Assembly (NCBI GenBank): GCA_021737905.1
Contig: JAIPDA010000098.1
Span: forward strand, 1-8,154
Origin: Rhodoferax sp.
GTDB lineage: Bacteria; Pseudomonadota; Gammaproteobacteria; Burkholderiales; Burkholderiaceae_C
Reading direction: 5' to 3'
Length of the DNA: 8,154 nucleotides
Part shown: positions 1 through 5,813 of the stretch, one piece after another
How positions within the stretch are numbered: position 1 is the stretch's first letter
How the letters are laid out: every line of letters starts with the position of its first letter
The notes under the pieces: generated by a model
The model's input: the letters and a program-made list of their open reading frames with translations, nothing else
Databases searched by the model: none
Told to the model about the DNA's origin: nothing
Program-made: the position numbers and the translations under genes

Positions 1-1
1 G

Positions 2-586
2 GGCCACCTCAAGATCATTGACCGCGTCAAAGACGTGGGCCGCATTCAAGGCGGCGTCAATGACGGCGCCATGTTCGGGCCCAAGTACGTGGAAAACAAA
101 CTCAAGTTCTTTCCTTTCATCAAAGAAGCAGTTGCTTACGGCGATGGCCGCGAAAAAGTCTGCGTCATGCTCAACATCGACTTTGACGCTGTGGGCAACT
201 GGGCCGAACGCCGCAACCTGCCCTACGCAGGCTACACCGACCTGGCGCAAAAGACCGAGGTCTACCAGCTGATTAAGGAGTGTGTTGAAAAAGTCAATGC
301 CGACCTGAGCGCAGACGAGTTGCTGGCCGGCTCGCAGGTCAGCCGCTTTCTGGTGCTGCACAAGGAACTTGATGCGGACGACGGCGAGCTGACCCGAACC
401 AACAAGGTGCGGCGTGGCTTCATCGCCGACAAGTACCTGCCACTTGTAGATGCGCTTTACCTGGGAAAGACCACGCAGTTCATCGAAACGGTGGTGAAGT
501 TTGAAGACGGTCGCAGCGGCAGCGTCAGCGCCACGCTCAAGATAGAAGACGCCAACACCTTTGCAGCCGTTAAAGCCGCGGTCTGA
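2..586 (+). CDS. Long-chain-type AMP-forming acyl-CoA synthetase, C-terminal part (5' end outside window)
   Basis: This is the last 194 codons of an adenylate-forming enzyme that activates a carboxylic acid with ATP and CoA to an acyl-CoA in the cytoplasm. The visible part opens with the A8 hinge motif (IIDRVKDVGRI, about bases 14-46), continues with the C-terminal-domain signature GPKYVENKLKFFPFIKEAV, and reaches ELTRTNKVRRGF. In that last motif Lys at bases 404-406 is the expected A10 catalytic lysine. The subdomain layout is that of long-chain (LACS/FadD15-like) synthetases, which are usually about 600-650 residues, so roughly two thirds is missing to the left. The stretch GRIQGGVNDGAMF between hinge and GPKY looks a few residues longer than I remember for relatives; this is uncertain. 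livG starts 24 bp after its stop, so it is probably co-transcribed with the transporter. The true substrate is unknown; family membership is well supported. Confidence 0.9.
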   Translation, partial: GHLKIIDRVKDVGRIQGGVNDGAMFGPKYVENKLKFFPFIKEAVAYGDGREKVCVMLNIDFDAVGNWAERRNLPYAGYTDLAQKTEVYQLIKECVEKVNADLSADELLAGSQVSRFLVLHKELDADDGELTRTNKVRRGFIADKYLPLVDALYLGKTTQFIETVVKFEDGRSGSVSATLKIEDANTFAAVKAAV

Positions 587-610
587 TCCCGAAACGAGCA
601 AGAGAACACC

Positions 611-1399
611 ATGGCAGAGAAAAAAATCGGTGAAGTGATCCTGGAGGTGAACAACATCTCCTTGAGTTTTGGTGGCGTCAAAGCACTGTCTGACATTTCA
701 TTCGATGTCAAAGAGCACGAGATCCGCGCCATCATCGGCCCGAACGGCGCCGGCAAAAGCTCCATGCTCAATTGCATCAACGGTGTCTACACGCCGCAGC
801 AAGGCGCCATCACCTTTCGCGGCCAGACATTCACGCACATGAACAGCCACCAGGTGGCCGTCATGGGCGTGGCGCGCACCTTCCAAAACCTGGCATTGTT
901 CAAAGGCATGAGCGTGCTCGACAACATCATGTCCGGCCGCAACCTGAAAATCAAAAGTAATTTGTTCATGCAGGCCATCCGCATCGGTCCGGCTCAAAAA
1001 GAAGAATTCATGCACCGCGAGGCGGTCGAAAAAATCATCGACTTCCTGGAAATCCAGGCCTACCGAAAAACGCCTGTCGGCCAGTTGCCATACGGCCTGC
1101 AAAAACGTGTGGACCTGGGGCGCGCCCTGGCCATGGAGCCGCAAGTGCTGCTGCTCGATGAGCCGATGGCCGGCATGAATGTTGAAGAAAAACAGGACAT
1201 GTGCCGCTTTGTGCTGGATGTGAACGACGAGTTCGGCACCACGGTGGTTTTGATCGAGCACGACATGGGCGTGGTGATGGACATCTCTGACCGTGTGGTG
1301 GTGCTGGACTACGGCAAGAAAATCGGCGACGGCACACCCGAAGAGGTTCGTAACAACGAAGCTGTGATCAGCGCCTACCTGGGCATCGCCCATGACTGA
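611..1399 (+). CDS. livG: Liv/HAAT-type ABC transporter ATP-binding protein LivG
   Basis: This is one of the two ATPase subunits that drive import through LivH/LivM at the cytoplasmic face of the inner membrane. The 262-residue length is normal for LivG (about 255). Walker A is GPNGAGKSS at residues 43-51, Walker B is VLLLDEP at 179-185, followed by the LivG-typical MAGMN, and the switch histidine is H217 in LIEHD. The ABC signature is degenerate: LPYGLQKR at 159-166 in place of LSGGQ. LivG proteins commonly have a YGQQRR form, so this is a variant of the family pattern and not a broken site. The ATG at 611 is preceded by a weak purine-rich ribosome site (AAGAG, about 600-604). It follows the synthetase by 24 bp and precedes livH by 59 bp, consistent with one operon. 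The substrate specificity of the transporter is not encoded here. Confidence 0.95.
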   Translation: MAEKKIGEVILEVNNISLSFGGVKALSDISFDVKEHEIRAIIGPNGAGKSSMLNCINGVYTPQQGAITFRGQTFTHMNSHQVAVMGVARTFQNLALFKGMSVLDNIMSGRNLKIKSNLFMQAIRIGPAQKEEFMHREAVEKIIDFLEIQAYRKTPVGQLPYGLQKRVDLGRALAMEPQVLLLDEPMAGMNVEEKQDMCRFVLDVNDEFGTTVVLIEHDMGVVMDISDRVVVLDYGKKIGDGTPEEVRNNEAVISAYLGIAHD

Positions 1400-1458
1400 G
1401 CATGACCGGTTGACGCTCGCAGTCGCTACGCTGACGCCGAAAATTTGAGGAAAAGACC

Positions 1459-2388
1459 ATGGCCTTCTTTTTAGAAACCCTGCTTGGCGGCCTGATGGCC
1501 GGCATGCTTTACTCATTGGTAGCGCTCGGCTTTGTGCTGATTTACAAAGCCTCCGGCGTCTTCAACTTCGCGCAGGGCGCGATGGTGTTATTTGCCGCCC
1601 TGGCCATGGCAAGGTTTGCCGAATGGATCCCCCTATGGACCGGCCTCAACAACCCGGTACTCAGCACCCTGGGTGCATTTGTCATTGCCGGATTGCTGAT
1701 GTTTGTTGTGGCCTGGCTCATCGAACGCCTGGCGCTTCGCCATCTGGTCAACCAAGAGGGCACCACACTGCTCATGGCGACCCTGGGCATCAGCTATTTT
1801 CTAGACGGCATCGGACAGACCATCTTTGGCAGCGACATCTACAAAATCGACATCGGCATGCCCAAAGAGCCCATCATGGCTTTTGAGCAAGTCTTTGAAG
1901 GCGGCATCCTGATCAACAAAGAAGATCTCTACGCTGCGCTGATCGCAGCCATATTGGTGGCTGCACTGAGCCTGTTCTTTCAAAAGACGGCTACCGGACG
2001 CGCTCTGCGCGCAGTCGCTGACGACCATCAGGCGGCCCAAAGCATAGGCATACCCCTGAACCGCATCTGGGTCATCGTCTGGTGTGTAGCCGGCGTGGTG
2101 GCATTGGTCGCCGGCATGATCTGGGGTAGCAAACTGGGCGTGCAGTTCTCGCTCACCACCGTGGCTTTGCGCGCCTTGCCGGTGGTCATCCTGGGCGGCC
2201 TGACGTCTGTCCCCGGCGCCATCATTGGCGGCTTGATCATCGGTGTTGGCGAAAAACTTTCCGAGGTTTTTTTAGGCCCCTATGTGGGTGGCGGTATCGA
2301 AATCTGGTTCGCCTATGTGCTGGCCCTGCTGTTCCTGCTGGTGCGTCCACAGGGTTTGTTTGGCGAGAAGATCATCGACCGCGTTTAA
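1459..2388 (+). CDS. livH: Liv/HAAT-type ABC transporter permease LivH
   Basis: This is an integral inner-membrane permease that pairs with LivM to form the translocation pore. The 309-residue length is usual for the family. The N-terminus has the LivH hallmark, a hydrophobic helix (about 7-29) ending in LIYKASGVFNFAQG (27-40). Further hydrophobic segments lie near 40-52, 67-88, 102-120, 156-174, 203-223, 236-264 and 281-296. The cytoplasmic coupling loop that contacts the ATPases is TGRALRAVADDHQAAQSIGI (179-198). The C-terminus RPQGLFGEKIIDRV is typical. The ATG at 1459 is supported by a GAGG/GGAAAAG ribosome site at about 1447-1455. The 59-bp leader holds only short direct repeats (CATGAC twice, TGACGC twice) and no convincing hairpin. 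The stop codon overlaps the livM ribosome site. Confidence 0.95.
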   Translation: MAFFLETLLGGLMAGMLYSLVALGFVLIYKASGVFNFAQGAMVLFAALAMARFAEWIPLWTGLNNPVLSTLGAFVIAGLLMFVVAWLIERLALRHLVNQEGTTLLMATLGISYFLDGIGQTIFGSDIYKIDIGMPKEPIMAFEQVFEGGILINKEDLYAALIAAILVAALSLFFQKTATGRALRAVADDHQAAQSIGIPLNRIWVIVWCVAGVVALVAGMIWGSKLGVQFSLTTVALRALPVVILGGLTSVPGAIIGGLIIGVGEKLSEVFLGPYVGGGIEIWFAYVLALLFLLVRPQGLFGEKIIDRV

Positions 2389-2398
2389 AGGCTCTTCT

Positions 2399-3475
2399 AT
2401 GTTCTACAGAGAAAACGGTCAATTCAAAACCAGCTACCGCGCTGACCAGCAGATTTTCCCGATCGCGCAGGACCGCTGGGCTGTGCTGATGCTGCTTGTG
2501 GCCGCCTTCGCGCTGGTGCCTTTGCTCAGCAGCGACTATATGTTTCGCGCCATTTTGATCCCCTTTCTGATCATGTCCCTGGCCGCCTTGGGGGTGAACA
2601 TTCTGGTGGGCTATTGCGGCCAGATCTCACTGGGATCGGGTGCATTCATGGCGGTCGGCGCCTATGCCGCCTTCAACATTTTTGTGCGTCTCCCCGGTAT
2701 TCCATTGCTACTGGCCCTGGTGCTGGGTGGTACCTGCGCAGCGGCCTATGGAATTTTGTTTGGCCTGCCAAGTCTGCGCGTCAAAGGCCTGTACCTGGCG
2801 GTGGCCACGCTGGCTGCGCAATTCTTCAGCGACTGGATGTTCCTTCGCATCAAGTGGTTTACCAACGACTCTCCGTCCGGCTCTGTGTCGGTGTCGGGCT
2901 TGCAGTTCATGGGCTTTCCCATAGAAACGCCTTATTCAAAATACCTGTTGTGCCTGTCGATTCTGGTGGTGCTGGGCCTGCTGGCCAAAAATCTGGTGCG
3001 CTCGGCCATAGGCCGCGAGTGGATGGCGATACGTGACATGGATGTCGCTGCCGCCGTGATCGGTATCCGGCCGATGTACGCCAAGCTGACGGCCTTCGCG
3101 GTCAGCTCCTTCATCATCGGCGTGGCCGGCTCGCTGTGGGGTTTTGTCTACCTGGGCTCCTGGGAGCCGGCGGCCTTCTCGGTGGAGATGTCCTTTCGGC
3201 TGCTCTTCATGGTCATCATTGGCGGCATGGGCTCCATCATGGGTGCATTTTTCGGCGCCGCCTTTATCGTGCTGCTACCGATTGCACTGAACCAGTTCCT
3301 GCCGCTGGTGGGCGCGCTGTTCGGCATTGAAGTCTCAACCTCGGGCATATCGCACGCCGAACTGATTATTTTTGGCGCGCTGATTGTCTGGTTCCTGATT
3401 GTTGAGCCGCACGGGCTGGCCAAGCTGTGGAGCACCACCAAGCAAAAACTCAGGCTTTGGCCTTTTCCCCATTGA
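2399..3475 (+). CDS. livM: Liv/HAAT-type ABC transporter permease LivM
   Basis: This is the second pore-forming permease of the importer. The ATG at 2399 gives 358 residues; the frame is open further upstream, but that extension would overlap livH and is rejected. An AAAGG motif at 2387-2391, overlapping the livH stop, sits 7 bases before this ATG and suggests translational coupling. The LivM hallmark GYCGQISLGSGAFMAVGAY spans residues 71-89, and the ATPase-coupling loop is at about 201-223 (RSAIGREWMAIRDMDVAAAV). Hydrophobic segments lie near 27-43, 50-70, 101-122, 130-146, 182-197, 231-251, 266-298 and 321-336. About 25 polar residues precede the first helix (MFYRENGQFKTSYRADQQIF), and the protein ends in a short basic/aromatic tail (KQKLRLWPFPH). 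I recall similar ends in LivM proteins that neighbour acyl-CoA ligase genes; this is memory and was not searched. Confidence 0.94.
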   Translation: MFYRENGQFKTSYRADQQIFPIAQDRWAVLMLLVAAFALVPLLSSDYMFRAILIPFLIMSLAALGVNILVGYCGQISLGSGAFMAVGAYAAFNIFVRLPGIPLLLALVLGGTCAAAYGILFGLPSLRVKGLYLAVATLAAQFFSDWMFLRIKWFTNDSPSGSVSVSGLQFMGFPIETPYSKYLLCLSILVVLGLLAKNLVRSAIGREWMAIRDMDVAAAVIGIRPMYAKLTAFAVSSFIIGVAGSLWGFVYLGSWEPAAFSVEMSFRLLFMVIIGGMGSIMGAFFGAAFIVLLPIALNQFLPLVGALFGIEVSTSGISHAELIIFGALIVWFLIVEPHGLAKLWSTTKQKLRLWPFPH

Positions 3476-3517
3476 TCACATGTCCAGTTGTTTTTCCCTT
3501 GTTTTTTCGTTAACTAA

Positions 3518-3531
3518 GGCACTCAAGTGCC
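3518..3531 (+). promoter_or_regulatory. Small RNA hairpin in the leader of the binding-protein gene
   Basis: GGCACT and AGTGCC form a perfect inverted repeat around CA, which folds in RNA as a 5-bp GC-rich stem (GGCAC/GTGCC) with a TCAA loop. It lies in the 75-bp gap between livM and the binding-protein gene and ends 8 bases before the ribosome site. No T-run follows, so it is not a standard intrinsic terminator. It may protect the 5' end of a processed mRNA or tune translation. The inverted repeat is seen; the role is inferred. Confidence 0.4.
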
Positions 3532-3539
3532 ATACATCC

Positions 3540-3545
3540 AGGAGA
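3540..3545 (+). promoter_or_regulatory. Ribosome binding site that fixes the start of the substrate-binding protein
   Basis: AGGAGA lies 5 bases before the ATG at 3551. It decides for this ATG over the in-frame GTG at 3527, which would put eight polar residues before the signal peptide and falls inside the hairpin at 3518-3531. Confidence 0.75.
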
Positions 3546-3550
3546 CTCGC

Positions 3551-4900
3551 ATGAAACCAAAAATCCTTTCCCTTGCAGCCCTTGTTACGCTGGCTGCACT
3601 GACCTCGGTGGCCACGGCGCAGACCAAGCCCGCAGCCGCCAAGGCAGAGGCCAAACTGCAATTCTTTCCCGGCCTGCCGTACCGCACCGGCCCTTTTGCA
3701 CCTAACGGTGTGCCATGGGCCAACGGCTATTCAGACTACCTCAAGCTGATCAATGCCAAAGGCGGTATCAACGGCGTGAAGATCATTTATGAGGAGTGCG
3801 AAACCGGCTACGACACCGCACGGGGTGTCGAGTGTTATGAGCGTCTGAAGGGCAAGCACGGCGGCGCAACGGTGTTCCAGCCTTTGTCCACTGGCATCAC
3901 GTTTGCTCTGACTGAAAAAGCACCCGGCGACAAAATTCCCTTGATCACTGCCGGCTATGGCCGCAGCGAAAGCCAGGACGGCACCGTTTTCAAATGGAAC
4001 TTCCCATTGGCAGGCACCTATTGGCTGGCCGCTGACGTGCTGGTTCAAACGATTGGTAAAAAAGAAGGTGGCCTGGACAAACTCAAAGGCAAAAAAGTCA
4101 CCTTGGTCTACCACGACTCGCCGTATGGCAAAGAGCCTATTCCCCTGCTGCAAGAGCGCGCTGCCATGCATGGCTTCACGCTGCAATTGCTGCCAGTGAC
4201 CTCGCCAGGTGTTGAGCAAAAAGCCACCTGGTTGCAGGTGCGTCAGGCTAGACCCGACTATGTTTTGTTGTGGGGCTGGGGTGTGATGAATTCGACCGCT
4301 TTGAAAGAAGCGCAAGCCACAGGTTACCCGCGCGAGAAGATGTACGGCGTGTGGTGGTCTGGCGCAGAGCCTGACGTCAAAGACGTCGGCGACGGCGCCA
4401 AAGGCTACAACGCGGTCACCATGCAGCACGGTGCAGAGCCGAACTCCAAGGTGGTCAAAGAGATTCTGGCCCTGGTACACGCCAAAGGTCAGGGCACGGG
4501 CCCGAAAGAAGAGGTCGGTCAGGTGCTGTACATGCGCGGCGCCATGAGTGCCATGCTGGCGGTTGAAGGCGTTCGCCAAGCCCAAGTGCGTTTTGGTAAA
4601 GGCAAGTGGATGAGCGGTGAGCAAGCGCGCTGGGGTTATGAGAACCTGACACTGGACCAAAAGAAACTTGACGATGCCGGTTTTGCCGGTGTGATGCGCC
4701 CGCTGAGCACCTCGTGCGTTGACCACATGGGCTCAAACTGGGCGCGCGTGCACACCTGGGATGGTGCCAAGTGGAACTTCACCTCTGACTGGTTACAGGC
4801 TGACGAGCAGATTCTCAAGCCACTGGTCAAGGCCACAGCTGCCAAGTACGCAGCCGACAAAAAACTGACACCACGCACACCGGCGGACTGCCAGTCCTGA
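3551..4900 (+). CDS. Periplasmic substrate-binding protein of the Liv-type ABC transporter
   Basis: This is the type-1 periplasmic binding protein that would deliver the solute to LivH/LivM. It has 449 residues. The N-terminus is a classical Sec signal (MKPKILSL, a hydrophobic core, then ATA|Q), with cleavage expected after residue 23. The mature N-terminus is a short Ala/Lys-rich linker (24-35). A LivK-like lobe follows: PNGVPWANGYSDYLKLINAK, then GGINGVKIIYEECETGYDT, where the acidic/aromatic stretch often helps form the ligand cleft. There are exactly four cysteines (83, 95, 389, 447), suggesting two disulfides, one near each end of the protein. At about 425 mature residues it is clearly larger than the classical leucine-binding protein (about 345), resembling the binding proteins I associate with aromatic or other organic acid systems. 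The ligand cannot be assigned from sequence. Position between livM and livF and conserved order support the transporter assignment. Flanking hairpins may raise its expression. Confidence 0.92.
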   Translation: MKPKILSLAALVTLAALTSVATAQTKPAAAKAEAKLQFFPGLPYRTGPFAPNGVPWANGYSDYLKLINAKGGINGVKIIYEECETGYDTARGVECYERLKGKHGGATVFQPLSTGITFALTEKAPGDKIPLITAGYGRSESQDGTVFKWNFPLAGTYWLAADVLVQTIGKKEGGLDKLKGKKVTLVYHDSPYGKEPIPLLQERAAMHGFTLQLLPVTSPGVEQKATWLQVRQARPDYVLLWGWGVMNSTALKEAQATGYPREKMYGVWWSGAEPDVKDVGDGAKGYNAVTMQHGAEPNSKVVKEILALVHAKGQGTGPKEEVGQVLYMRGAMSAMLAVEGVRQAQVRFGKGKWMSGEQARWGYENLTLDQKKLDDAGFAGVMRPLSTSCVDHMGSNWARVHTWDGAKWNFTSDWLQADEQILKPLVKATAAKYAADKKLTPRTPADCQS

Positions 4901-4907
4901 TGCTGAC

Positions 4908-4939
4908 GCAGTTACTGCGGCGAGCGCTGCAGTAACTGT
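4908..4939 (+). promoter_or_regulatory. Long stable mRNA hairpin between the binding-protein gene and livF
   Basis: CAGTTACTGC (4909-4918) and GCAGTAACTG (4929-4938) are perfect reverse complements. The stem extends inward by a G-U, a G-C and a C-G pair to a GAGC tetraloop, and outward by one G-U pair, giving about 14 pairs. It begins 8 bases after the stop of the binding-protein gene. No T-tract follows, so a rho-independent terminator is unlikely. The position matches 3' stabilising hairpins that let an ABC binding protein be made in excess over its membrane subunits, as known for malE-malF. The structure is seen; the function is inferred by analogy. Confidence 0.65.
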
Positions 4940-4940
4940 C

Positions 4941-4968
4941 CAGCCCGCAGCCTTGCGTGCAGGGCTGC
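4941..4968 (+). promoter_or_regulatory. Second inverted repeat upstream of livF
   Basis: CAGCCC (4941-4946) can pair with GGGCTG (4962-4967), and three further inner pairs (GCA/TGC) can form with one bulged base. A competing register pairs GCAGCC (4947-4952) with GGCTGC (4963-4968). It starts right after the longer hairpin and ends 7 bases before the livF ribosome site. It may act with the first hairpin to stall exonucleases or lower livF translation. It is weaker than its neighbour and could be fortuitous in GC-rich DNA. Confidence 0.35.
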
Positions 4969-4975
4969 CGATTGG

Positions 4976-4982
4976 AAAAAGG
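4976..4982 (+). promoter_or_regulatory. livF ribosome binding site
   Basis: An AAAAAGG motif lies 9 bases before the ATG at 4992. It supports that start over the in-frame TTG at 4953, which lies inside the second hairpin and would add 13 residues not seen in LivF proteins. Confidence 0.55.
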
Positions 4983-4991
4983 CCTGAACTT

Positions 4992-5801
4992 ATGGACGAT
5001 TCAAAAATTGTGCTCAATGTCAATGGCATTGAGGTCATCTACAACCATGTGATTTTGGTGCTCAAGGGTGTTTCCCTGCAGGTGCCAGATGGCAAAATTG
5101 TGGCTATCTTGGGAGGCAACGGCGCAGGTAAAACCACCACCTTGCGCGCCGTCTCCAATTTGCTGCAGGGCGAGCGTGGTGCGGTCACCAAGGGCTCCAT
5201 CGAGCTGCGCGGCGAGCGCATCGAAAACCTCTCGCCCGCCGACCTGGTGCAGCGCGGTGTGGTTCAGGTGATGGAGGGGCGGCACTGCTTTGCTCATTTG
5301 ACCATTGAGGAAAATCTACTGACCGGCGGCTACACCCGCAAAAACAAGGCCGAAGTCGCAGCCAACCTCGAGAAGGTTTACGCCTACTTTCCGCGCTTGA
5401 AAACCCGCCGCACATCGCAAGCAGCCTATACCTCCGGTGGCGAGCAGCAGATGTGTGCCATCGGCCGCGCGCTGATGGCCAACCCCAACATGGTCTTGCT
5501 GGACGAGCCTTCCATGGGCCTGGCGCCGCAGATCGTGCAAGAGGTTTTCGAGATCGTCAAAGACCTCAACCAGAAAGAAAAAGTCACCTTTTTGCTGGCC
5601 GAGCAAAACACCAACATGGCGCTCAAGTACGCCGACTACGGCTACATCATGGAGTCCGGCCGCGTGGTGATGGACGGCATTGCCAGCGACCTGGCCAGCA
5701 ACGAAGACGTCAAAGAGTTCTACCTGGGTGTGGGTGGCGGCGAACGTAAGAGCTTCAAAGACGTTAAAAGCTACAAGCGCCGCAAGCGCTGGCTGGCCTG
5801 A
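4992..5801 (+). CDS. livF: Liv/HAAT-type ABC transporter ATP-binding protein LivF, with basic C-terminal tail
   Basis: This is the second ATPase subunit of the importer. Walker A is GGNGAGKTT at residues 41-49, the Q-loop region is QVMEGRHCF, the signature is TSGGEQQ (147-153), and Walker B is MVLLDEP (167-173) followed by SMGLAP. The switch position is Q205 in LLAEQN; a glutamine here is normal for LivF. The domain ends where LivF usually ends (YLG, 244-246), but the protein continues to 269 residues with a strongly basic tail: nine Lys/Arg between 252 and 266, then WLA. E. coli LivF has about 237 residues. I recall similar tails in LivF proteins encoded beside acyl-CoA ligases, so this may be a subfamily trait; its role is unknown. 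The gene lies 91 bp after the binding-protein gene and 12 bp before the PaaK-like gene. Confidence 0.94.
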   Translation: MDDSKIVLNVNGIEVIYNHVILVLKGVSLQVPDGKIVAILGGNGAGKTTTLRAVSNLLQGERGAVTKGSIELRGERIENLSPADLVQRGVVQVMEGRHCFAHLTIEENLLTGGYTRKNKAEVAANLEKVYAYFPRLKTRRTSQAAYTSGGEQQMCAIGRALMANPNMVLLDEPSMGLAPQIVQEVFEIVKDLNQKEKVTFLLAEQNTNMALKYADYGYIMESGRVVMDGIASDLASNEDVKEFYLGVGGGERKSFKDVKSYKRRKRWLA

Positions 5802-5813
5802 GTCAATTCTCTT

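Noticed and set aside
1391..1437. Short direct repeats CATGAC (twice) and TGACGC (twice) between livG and livH
   Set aside because: The copies are only 6 bases, partly within the livG coding end, unevenly spaced, and form no stable hairpin; chance is a sufficient explanation.
698..1516. Open frame on the - strand (272 codons), His/Val-rich
   Set aside because: It is antisense to livG, has low-complexity composition and no family motifs, so it is a shadow of the real gene.
2282..2398. Upstream extension of the livM frame by 39 codons
   Set aside because: It would overlap the end of livH, encodes a Cys-rich sequence unlike LivM, and the ATG at 2399 has a well-placed ribosome site.
3452..3466. 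AGGC/GCCT stem followed by four T at the livM end, resembling a terminator
   Set aside because: The stem is only 4 bp and lies within the livM coding sequence; a terminator here would also cut the operon before its binding protein.
3488..3516. TTGTTT and TAACTA with 17-bp spacing as an internal promoter before the binding-protein gene
   Set aside because: The -10 box matches the consensus at only two positions, so this is not supported without transcript mapping.
3731..4726. Long open frame on the - strand (331 codons)
   Set aside because: It lies entirely antisense to the binding-protein gene, has no recognisable motif, and is explained by codon bias in GC-rich DNA.
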